Positions 54,301-64,000 of a stretch of DNA of 64,000 bases are shown here, in pieces. The notes under the pieces are model-generated. The model saw only the letters and a program-made list of their open reading frames with translations. It did not search any database and was not told the DNA's origin. The DNA is taken from contig OZ234493.1 in the NCBI GenBank assembly GCA_965153455.1, positions 12,700,213-12,764,212 on the forward strand, in the 5' to 3' direction. The position numbers were made by a program, and so were the translations under genes. This DNA is from Sphagnum compactum. Its lineage: Eukaryota > Bryophyta > Sphagnopsida > Sphagnales. Numbering within the stretch: the first letter of the stretch is position 1; every line of letters starts with the position of its first letter.

Positions 54301-55847
54301 ACCAGATGTTTCAATCTCATCTGCCGTTTGGATTTTGAGTTAATACAATGGAAAAAACAAAAAAAATCTTGAATCTAATTTACAAACTAACACTAATGAA
54401 TTATAAAAGTTTTTCTTTCATGAACTTTAAATTCACAATTTGAAATTGAAACCCTGAAACAATTCATGCCAGTATGTTTTTGCAGCACAACTTCAATGCG
54501 ATGCATCTAGTCCCATACACCTAAAGGATGATGCTAGATAAAACAAAAACAACAACAACAAACACAAACAAAACACAATAAAAGGGGGAGAAATACTTAT
54601 TTATGGGTGTGTCAATTTGATTGTTGCGAGTTGAAAGGAAAAATGATGTCATGAACCCCCAACAACACTTCAATATTCATCTTCAATGTTCATAATCGCA
54701 TTAAGGATCTCACAAATAACCATTACGGCTGTTGGAACTAATTGCCGTGTTTGGTGGCTATTGCAACCAAACATGACAACCCATCCCAACAGCAAGTAGA
54801 AAAGCATTATCCAATGCAAATATGAAAACGACACATGAGAAATGGACTTGTGATTTAAGGTTTTAGGTATATGGCAAAACGTGAAACCCTAAATGGATGA
54901 AGGTGCTTGGCTAAAGAAAAAAGATGAAAAAATTGTATGAAAAAAAGCCGATCCAAGTAAAAATGATAGGTCCCCATCAAGATATAATAAGGTATTGATT
55001 TTCTTAAAACTAATACCTTGCCAATAGGATATTTACAAGGAATCCAAAATCCTAATACCAAGTCAGGTAGGTTTTTGGTGAGGTATTTCTTGGAAATGGA
55101 ACCAACAAGGAGGTTATATGCTACCAGCACCTGATCACTGGTTGATATCCGGGTCGTCTTTCAATAACCTGCCACCACTGGAATCACATTCCTAAATGCT
55201 TTGCTTATTTTCTAAACATTTTTTAGAGTTTTTTGGGGGGGCTTATTTCTTTTCTAAATGTTTACAAATTTTACCTCCAAAGTAATGAACAAATACTGAA
55301 TTTTGAACTTGTCATGTTGAGGAGTCCAATACCCTTCCAAAGCTCATAATTATTTGTTCGCTTTTGGTCAAAATCTGGCCAAGTGTCGTTGATGTGTTCC
55401 CAGGCTGCACTAGCAAACACATCAACAACACATACCATCAAAACTAGTTGTATCCTTTTACCCATTCATCACTTTTGCATAGGTCTCCAACCTCAAAAGT
55501 CTAGGTGTCAAAGGGACCTTCTTCCCCTCAGTTCCTATAGCTACTTGTCTAACACCTACTTGTCTTACACATTCTACAAATTGGGTTTGTTTCAAAAAAA
55601 AGAATGCAATCATTTTTGCATGTATGAATCTTGTTATATTCTCATGATCTAATTTTAAACACCCTATTTATATTTAAGCAAATCAATGCATTATTTGGCC
55701 AGTTGGCCAGTCACTTTTCATATGCAGGTCTGTCCCTCGCAAGTGCAGAAATGGCAGAAATCCAGCCACAACAAATGAAGTGGGCATCAAATGAAGAGGG
55801 CATTGTTCCTAACTACACTATACAAGGCCCTCAACACTTCTTGAGAT
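54301..55847. other. Intergenic sequence
   Basis: No gene is recognised. The right end is presumably the 3' flank of DNMT2. An AAC/ACA-rich stretch lies near 54540-54580. Confidence 0.5.
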
Positions 55848-58800
55848 TCAAGGATGTCCTTCACTTCCACTTTTGACATCGTACAGGTACCGCAGGAGAG
55901 CAGCTACAACTGCCACACTCAAGCTGTTCCCAAGCAATGCATATCTGCCACCAAAGACAGAAACTCAGATCACAAGTTCATCGCATACCTACTCATGAAA
56001 ATGAACAAACCAAACCAAAAGATACCAGCACTTCCAAACACAAATGGGCATAGAGAAAATTACCTTTGCCTTAAACTCACATAGTGAGGAAAGCTAAATT
56101 CAGCCGGGAACGAATGTAAGTTGGCTATCTGTGATTCACAAAATCAGTGAATGTAACAGTGAGAATAAATGCACATAACAATAATAATGAAGAAGAATAT
56201 CAATGCCACTTCTGGGTCATGATTTTAGAGTTTAGGGTTTATCCCAGGTTTCTCCATGAATCCTAAACCCTCCCAAACTGGAAAAAGCACATAACTTTCC
56301 TTCCTGTGATAAGAAGTTGCACAAACCCAACTACATTTCCCAATTGAAAAATGCACCAGCAGACTGGAAGTGCAATAAACAATGTCAAGAGGATCATCTT
56401 TCTGTCCTCTTCAGAGAAGTAAAATTTTGAAGCATAAGCAACTGGCTCACCTCTCGAGGGGTGAAGTACCGGAGCCCGAGGCTTGTGATGGGTACCCCTT
56501 TTGACACATCAAGGGTACCTTGTTGGGTAAGTGAACTTTCATTCTGCAGATATGCCAATAAAGATCGGATCAGATACCACATTGTACAACAGGTGCATAC
56601 CTTAAAACTGGGAGACATCAGCAGCATGCCAGCATGTGCCAGCACATGGAAGAAAATGGTCTATCTAACCTGCACTATCACTGGAGCATTCAGCTGTAGG
56701 CAAGAGCTACCTTAGTTGCTAGTAAGGAGCCAGTACCCTTTGCATATCGCCCATAACTTTTAGTAAAACAGCAACAAGACCTGGAATCACGTGTCACAAT
56801 GTCTGAACTGGAATATTAAGGCAACGAATATTTTGTGTTCTCCAAAGGAAAAAGAAAAAGAGAAAAAAACCCAAAGAGGACATCCATTCTATGAGGACAA
56901 GGACACTTTGAAAGATGGATTTGTCCTAATTATCTATTCCAGAAGGATACCAAAAACATCACCCCACCGCTCAACCACATTCACTGGTAACTTGTAATGC
57001 TCCCACTTATCATCATCAGCCTCCAAAAGTAAGGAAGCAGTTTCTCTTGCATCAAGCTGCTGCTGGAGCTCCATTTGTGACACATCAATTCCACGTCCAT
57101 CTTCCGATGCTCTTCTGAGCAAAGGAGGAGCCCCGGTGTCATGAATTGCACAGGGGTCACCCTCCAAGAAATCACTTATAGATCTACAGCAAACGGTCTG
57201 ATCTAGTACAGGCTCATTCATCTTCATCAATGGCAACTTTTTGGTAGGAATTTCTCCAGCATTAGCCACTTCCAAAAGCTTGCAATCAATGCCTGTCAAA
57301 CCATCTGAAGAATTCAAGCTACAGGTACTATGAAGATTGACGTCGTGTTGCACATCAGGCAGATGAGCGAGAAACTTAATGTGGTCAGCAAGAGGCCCAA
57401 GTTGACAAAGTAAACAACTATTCAGATCTGGCTGCCCAAAATTCAAAGGCTTCCTCTTGGCCTGCAGCAAAAAATCCATGAATCAATTACTACAGTTTAT
57501 TTGAGCATATCCTCTTCTCAACCCTAAACCCTAAATCTTTTGCATTTGAAAATCTTCCTGGACAGCAACTGCAGTGCACTATTCATCATAGATGCACAGA
57601 AATGTGTACTGTTTACACCTCTTCAACTGACATCACAAGCAAGGCTTGTACAAAAACCAATGCCTACCAGGCAAAAGTAGCGTGGTCGTGAATAAGGAAT
57701 GCCCAACTGGAGTGGAGTCAGGATAAACTCCTGACTGATAAAACCCGCATCTTCAAGCACATCAATCAGTTGGCTGTGAGTGACTGAATTCTGCCTCCCA
57801 ACCAATAACTTATTCATTAACATGCAAAGAAAACCCCCCTGCCCCTGACTGATGAAAACCATTGTAGAAATCCTGGTTTAGGTTTAGGGTTTAGACAAGG
57901 AAATCCAGAAAAAGCAGGATACTACATCTGCCACCAATCTTTGAGAATTAACAACCAAAGATAGGAGGCCAAATGACCGTAACAGACTTGGTGGATGCAC
58001 ATGATGAGGTTTGGTTCAGCTCACCTCAAATCCAACCACATTCTCAACCAATATGTAATTTGGTGGTGAAACCATTTGTGAGAGCATTTCCAACATCTGA
58101 AGGAAAGACTGTGCACGAGAATCATCAACATCCTTGCGCAGACCTGCAGCCTTCACAAGTTCGAATCAGGAAATCTTCAGCATACACAAAAATACTGAGC
58201 TTCTTGACCTACTTTGTAATTTCAGGACATCAATTTCTCATTCCAAAGCACAGCAAAAAATTATTCGAAAATGATCAGTCTCATGAAAATTCAGAAATCT
58301 CCATACTCAAGATTAAACAAAACCAGAACAGGCAAAAAATTTCACAAATGTTCGAAAAATTTCAAACTAGTACAGAAAGTCTGGAGCAAAATGCCCCAAA
58401 CCTATGGACTAAGAATGTTCTCTGGAGCACAGTAGGCCAAGTGTTGGACTTCAAAAAACAAGCTTCAAGAAATCAAACTTGTGTATGAGAAGTGGTAAAA
58501 GTCTGAAATGGACTGCGCAATTGGTGCCCAAAGGGGATACCAAGAAATTCTGGTCTGTGAGCAGCACAGTGACCAAAAGAAAAGAAGAGATTCTCTATCA
58601 AAAAGTCTAACTAAGGAGTATCAAAAACTCTACCCCAAGACTCCTTGATTGGACTTTTTGAAGGATAAGCTGCTCCTTTGATTTGATCATTGTTCTTGGT
58701 ATCATCCTCTGGGCACTACTTCTGCAGGTCTACTTAGCAAACTTCTAGCTCATTTCACCTACAAGTTTGATTTCTTGAAGCTTCTACAGTCTTGAAACTA

Positions 58801-60651
58801 TGGAGGGACCCAAAAGAGCTTATCTCTTGTTTTACTCTTAAGCCAATAAAATCGACCTGGCAGATGTAAAGGCTCATACTAAATAGTATTGAAAAATCAA
58901 ACAATGACAACAAAAGCAGAGAAAGTTTATCATGCTCCGATCATGAAAGATGTAGGAATTCGATCACCTCCACTGCTCCTGTAGTGTCTTTGAGAATCCC
59001 ACAACTATCAGGAAGCCTTTCTCAGAAAATTAGAAATCAGTAAAAAATAGGAGGTGGCAGGGACTGCCATTGCGGAGCAAAATGTTGTCACAAGAAAAAA
59101 AATTAATGCAAAGCCCTGCCTAAATTATGAACTAATACAGCAATGCAAAAAAATTTAATACAACATCAACAACTTTATCATGACTTTCGAGCAGCATCAA
59201 GCCTCAAGTGTCAGGCAATAATATCAGGTCATTGCTGTTTAGAAATTGCCAGAACAAAGAAAAGATGTGAAAACCTTGACGGGTGTAAGGCTGGCATGGT
59301 GGAGACAAGAGCCACGAGTGAGCCTTGTAAGCATCCAATTGCTGTACTGTCAAACGCTGTATATTCCCCTGCAAAAGATCAGAAAATCTGGTCAAGAAAA
59401 TGTTTGATGTCAACCAGGCAGCCATAACTTTTAGACACAGTAGGTGAGCAAATATTGGACTTGTAAACTTATTTAGAAGTAGTTCACATATTCAATGTTG
59501 AATTGCAATCTTTCACCACGACCCATCACCAGATTTTGAGGGATGTTCATCCTGTTGAACATAACATGCATACACCAGAACCAAAGCCTGAAAGATCTCT
59601 AAACCACTCCATTGCAATTTCAGCAGCTCTATTGGGCAGCAGGAAGCAACAATGATATGGATAACACATCAGAAAAGAAAAGAACCAATATTATTTTTTT
59701 GGTGCAAGTTTTCTCACCATGGCAACCAAAAAAAAAATCTCATGCAAAGTGTACAAACAGTTGTTTTTTAGAAAACTTGTGCAAAAATCACCATGTTTTG
59801 AGGAAAAAAACAGTCAGAAGTCATCATATTTAGACCATGAGTTCCTGGAGGTTGACAGTACAAAGTGGGATCCTAAAAATTCCTACTTTGCTGTTCACCT
59901 CTAGCCAGATTTGGCTCATTCCTCTTGCGGATGATCACCCATCCCTCTACTTGATAAAATTGGGGCAGGGAAAAAAAAGAACCTGACCACAAAAAAACCA
60001 ACTGTCAAAGAAAAACTAAACCCTAAATGCCACAACACTTGGAGCTTGTATTGGTGCACAAGATTGTGATTGTAACAATGTGGGTAGTGTGCAAATGAGG
60101 AAGTATTGTTGATTGAACCAGGAGCAACACACACTACTGACCTGATTGGGACGGTGGCCAAAATTGTGCTCATAGACATCATTGGCAATCTCATTTATTT
60201 CAAAAGCCTCAACCACATCCGCATGCACCCCTGCCATTTTCAGAGCATACCTCTGCGACAAATGAAACATTCAAATGTATATTCAGACATGTTCAAAATC
60301 TATTCATTGTGGATGGCACATTCAAACATTAAGAGCTTTTTGCAAAGTTGGCGTCAATTTCTTGAGCCAAAAATAAATAAAGAAGAGCACAAGATTTGGC
60401 AACTTCAAACCTGGGAATTCAGACCTATGAATGAATGAAGAAACCAAATAAGATATCTCAACCCTAACTAACCTTAGCCCTAACAACTCATTCCACTACA
60501 GTCAAAACTATTTTGTACGCATCCAAATTGACAAAGGGAAAACATAAACACAGAGGGACACACAGAGGGACGTACGTACCATCCCTCCGATGCCACTGTA
60601 AAATTCAAGGACTCGGAGCGGACGCACTGAAGATGCGTGGTCATCCGCCAT
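55848..60651 (-). CDS. DNMT2: DNMT2, tRNA (cytosine-38-C5)-methyltransferase
   Basis: Eleven exons (60651-60580, 60252-60142, 59368-59275, 58143-58025, 57790-57668, 57461-56951, 56802-56711, 56693-56670, 56543-56451, 56128-56064, 55944-55848) join in phase to give 466 residues. DNMT2 (TRDMT1) transfers a methyl group from AdoMet to C38 of tRNAs, classically tRNA-Asp. Motif I FYSGIGGM is at residues 17-24, the catalytic Cys86 lies in SPPCQPY, ENV is at 126-128, [10 protein letters not shown] ends exon 5, the CFT signature typical of DNMT2 is at 354-356, and [18 protein letters not shown] close the fold. Most plant members are near 380 residues; the excess lies in exon 6 between AKRKPL and VERWGDVF. 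The ATG at 60651 is chosen because it starts just before motif I; an in-frame ATG at 60726 could add 25 residues. Exon 8 is only 24 bases. Confidence 0.95.
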
Positions 60652-60764
60652 CACCACTCCGCCTGCGCAGCTCTCTCCCACACTAACACACGCACACACT
60701 CTCGCGCTCACTTCCCCCTCTCGCACGGCGTGCTGTACTAAGGGCTTGAAATCTAGGGTTTCAC

Positions 60765-60804
60765 TTTTTAGGGTTTTCAGGAAATTTCCTGAAAACCCTA
60801 AAAA
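60765..60804. promoter_or_regulatory. 40-bp perfect palindrome carrying telo-box motifs upstream of DNMT2
   Basis: The sequence is a perfect palindrome centred between 60784 and 60785 (core CAGGAAATTTCCTG). Each arm carries AAACCCTAA in one orientation, and further AACCCTAAA units continue to about 60850. It starts 114 bases upstream of the DNMT2 ATG. Telo boxes are known promoter and leader elements in plants; regulation here is inference. Confidence 0.8.
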
Positions 60805-60859
60805 CCCTAAAAATTTAGAAAAACCCTAAAAACCCTAAATTTTTTAGGGTAGATAGGTT

Positions 60860-62156
60860 GTAAGCTAGCAATATATTGGGTAATATTTGCATAATACACC
60901 TACCCACCTACCTACTTACCTACCTACCTATCTACTAACTACCTATTACAAACCTTTATATCAACCACCTACTTATTTACCTACCAACAACCATCCTACC
61001 TATCTTGAAAGGGGACATTCTTTTTTTAATTTAAAAAATACATGAACAAAAATACAAGGTGCCATATATTGGTTGTTGGGTAGAATTTGTAATTTAATTA
61101 TTTTATGATAAGGTTATGTTTATTATGAATATCAATTTACAAATTAATATAGGGTATGAATTAATCCTCAATATTATGAAAAATATATATAAAAGAAAAC
61201 AATTTATGTATTAAAGATTTTAGGTTTTAATTTTTAATAGGTTCAATTAGTAGGTTAGTAAATGAACTTGTATTAATAATTAGTTGAATTAGTACCAATC
61301 ATGGTTTTTTTTTTGTGGCGAATTTTTGCCACCTGGTGACATACAGGGTTGGCAAATCCAACAAAAGGATTTTTGAATTTTTTTAAAAAAGTTATTTATT
61401 TTTAGGTAGTAAGAAGCATGAATGCATAATACATGTGATATAAGAGCAAATTATAGGCAAAAATAAATAAAGTACATTTAACATGTAATGTTAAATTATG
61501 TATGAAAAAAAGAAAAAAAAGGGATTATAAATTAACAAATGGATGCCACATATCAAATGTAGTCTCTAGAAAAACTTGTTGCCTTTTGTTCCTTTTAATG
61601 TGTTTGGATGCATGTATTAAATGATCTTATATATTAAAAAAATAGTCTTATCACATGATCTTATATGTTTAGTTGCATCTTCATCCATCCTCACAATTTC
61701 AAGTGTTAAAAATAAATAAATAAATAAATAATATCAAATGTAAAAAAATATAATTGAATTTAGAGAGGTTTAAATATGTGCATATACTAAAAAATTAAGT
61801 AATAATAGGGTGGAAAAAAAAGTTTTTTCACAAAATACCCCCAAATAATATCTTGTTTGACACAATTAGTGTAAAATTTTAACCTTTGGTGTCCCCTTTG
61901 GATGTTGAAAGCATTTGAAACATTGTTATTAAATATTGAGTTGAATTTCCATTATCAATATGTGTGTTAATGTTATGAACATTTGATGGCTATACATAGT
62001 TTTTCAAGTAATCATGAATGCATGAAAGTCATGTTACACAATATCACAAATTATAGATTTAGGTTTTAATTTTGGGTCAAATCCCCCTCCCACCCACTCA
62101 AAATAATTTTGAGATCGGGCATATATAATGATAATTTGTTGAGAACCATATGGCAA

Positions 62157-62191
<35 letters not shown>

Positions 62192-64000
62192 GGGGGTGCA
62201 AGGGATTTTGGAACCTTCCCCTTGAGGAAAGGTATTACATTCATATTGTATGAAAAAACCATTGGACATGTTGAGAGATACATTTCCATTGCAAAAAATG
62301 AAATTAGGCTATTGCCAAATTAAAACGAATACCTTGATCAAGCAACTGAGATTCTAAAGCAAGGTCGTGTATAACACTACAAGAACATCACTCATAGCGT
62401 AAAGGAAAAAACTTTCAATCATGCCGACATCTTTCATTCACCAATCATTTTGGTTCCTTTGAGCAATTTTTAGGGTTTCCTTTTTCCCAAATCTTGTCCT
62501 CTTTTGACTCAAAACTCGTGCTTCAACTTTACTCAAAACAAAAAGGAACAAGGACCTAAAAATGTTTTGTATCTCTCTCTCTCTCTCTTTCTCTCTTAAT
62601 TTAATGCAATTGTACCTAATTCGAACTCTTTAGAAGGGGGATGAAAGAAGAAGGCCAAATGGTCCCAAATTTTTGTACAAATCAATTTTTCTTGAGGAAG
62701 TCCTTTTTTACCCCAAAAATATTCATGGATTATTATACCCTTTACCTTTCCCTAGGTTGGGAACTTTAGAGAAACCCCATGTGCCAAAACCCTAAACCCT
62801 AAATGGATAGGTAGGTAACCTATATTTACCATGATTTGCTTGTGACAAGCCATTCTAGGGTTTAGAATACACACACCAAAGAAAAGGGTGTGGATCAAGA
62901 ACTCTATCACTTTATATATCAAAAGTGAATGAAATGAAAGCAAAAAAAGCACAAAGAGGTTGAAACAAAGAACTATGGAAACCAACCAAGAAAGAGTAAA
63001 AATCACAAAACTCTTTTTGGCTTGGATGGAGTGAGAATCAATTTGATGAGTATGAACATGTGGAAATGTAAAGCTTCATTCACTAGGGAGAAATCTTAGG
63101 GCACCTTATAATGGTGAATATCCCTCCTAGAAAAGAGAGGAATGATATTACACCTACTCATTAATAGTGTAAGGACCTTGGGCCTACTACTTATGGATAT
63201 TACTAGGCATAAGACCCCTTCATTATAAAAGAGTAGGTGTAAAGACCCTTCCCCATCCTATGGCTCTTTAAATGTGGGGCTTGATTTGGTTACCGCCTTA
63301 TCTTAGGCCCCTTATTTTGGGAATAGGGTAAGGACTAGATGGGAGGAAATGCTCCAAATGTGAGACCAAACTTGAATACCTCCTCATCTTAGGCCCCTTA
63401 TTTTGGGGAATGCCCCCAACTACTTGAGGGGCTTTATCTTAAACCAATGTATTTTTTTAATTGTGAAAATTTTCCATTTTTTTGGAAATTTTTTTTGTAA
63501 ATTTTTTTTTAAAAAATTCACAAAATTTTCTAGTTTTTGAGAAAAACCGTCAAAAAAAAGAGAGAGAAATTTCTCAAAATTCAACGAAATCTCTCACAAT
63601 TGCCAATAACATGAAATGTGCTTTATGCTTTTTCTACTTTCATATTTTTGAATATTTGCCAAATTTGGCTAAATGTTCTTAGGGATGATAACCACTTGAG
63701 CAACATCACAAAATTGACAAAAAAAAAGAAAAAAAGAAAAAAAAATGCACTAAACATAACTATACTCTTTCGAGGTTGCTTAAAAAACTACACATTTTCC
63801 TTGAATACATTCAAATTAACTTAACCATGTTACATAGTCCGGCGGTTGTGGTTTTAGACATCTATATAACAAAGAGAACAAGGAACCATTACACAATGAG
63901 TCACTTTGTTCATGAACACAATCAAATGCCCCGCAAGAAGCAAACCATGGTTGGTTCTTCTCCGACCAACCATGGTCATGCCTTGGGTGAACCAACAACA
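60860..64000. other. AT-rich terminal region with simple repeats
   Basis: No gene is recognised. Simple repeats include an ACCT-type stretch at about 60895-60960, AAAT units near 61714-61730, an ATA run at about 62157-62188 and a CT run near 62573-62596. A direct repeat with TCTTAGGCCCCTTATTTTGG occurs twice, at about 63301-63320 and 63387-63406. One CACTACAAGAAC motif (62376) has no partner end. Open frames are short and featureless. Confidence 0.5.
63944..63976. repeat. Hairpin with 12-bp perfect arms
   Basis: ACCATGGTTGGT (63944-63955) and its exact reverse complement ACCAACCATGGT (63965-63976) are separated by nine bases. No coding or terminator context is visible, and the window ends shortly after. 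Confidence 0.85.

Noticed and set aside
62376-62400. Isolated CACTACAAGAAC motif as a CACTA transposon end
   Set aside because: No matching inverted end or subterminal repeats within a few hundred bases, so the match may be chance.

Overview
This is nuclear DNA from a land plant. All confident genes are interrupted by many short GT-AG introns. Their products match plant versions of eukaryotic families, there is one nuclear-type tRNA gene with a Pol III stop, and degenerate telomere-type TTTAGGG motifs are scattered through the window. Long AT-rich intergenic stretches with decayed transposons separate small clusters of genes. The families and the spacing suggest a non-seed plant (moss, lycophyte or fern), but that is a guess and the sequence does not settle it. 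Layout: positions 880-3100 hold a decayed reverse-transcriptase element, ending about 80 bases before the likely TATA box of a LigB/DODA-type extradiol dioxygenase gene (3533-5638, +, 263 aa in 4 exons). Converging on it is a gene for a conserved plant protein of unknown function (6636-9070, -, 380 aa in 5 exons). Its upstream region is shared with a divergent gene for an unrecognised coiled-coil protein (10473-11752, +, 334 aa). Positions 13-21.7 kb are AT-rich and repeat-filled: a 6.9-kb segment bounded by roughly 370-bp inverted repeats, a GC-richer LTR-like island, and two tandem-repeat clusters. A large WDR7/Rabconnectin-3-beta homologue follows (22769-29815, +, 1610 aa in 10 exons). Positions 31.5-35.7 kb hold remains of a hAT-like gene and a second, inverted copy of the reverse-transcriptase element. 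A RecQ-family DNA helicase occupies 38728-45551 (-, 963 aa in 20 exons). A tRNA-Thr(AGU) lies at 47753-47826 (-). A broken but intron-bearing eIF4A gene copy lies at 48456-50770 (-). A small CACTA-type MITE with a target-site duplication is at 51307-51460, and a decayed BED-finger gene is at 53.8-54.3 kb. The tRNA cytosine-38 methyltransferase DNMT2 is at 55848-60651 (-, 466 aa in 11 exons). The last 3 kb are AT-rich with simple repeats. The genes do not form an operon or a common pathway. They are ordinary housekeeping functions: ring-cleaving dioxygenase, V-ATPase-associated WD40 scaffold, DNA repair helicase and tRNA methylation. Exon joins were reconstructed by hand from reading frame, splice signals and recalled family conservation. 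For the four recognised genes and the 6636-9070 gene the intron phases close without frameshift, which supports those models. I see no convincing new system. The most unusual points are two perfect palindromes joined to telomere-type motifs, a start codon inside an ATG microsatellite plus a probable GC-AG intron, an upstream ATG overlapping the WDR7 start, an enlarged DNMT2 linker, and the way the eIF4A copy lost its catalytic motifs.
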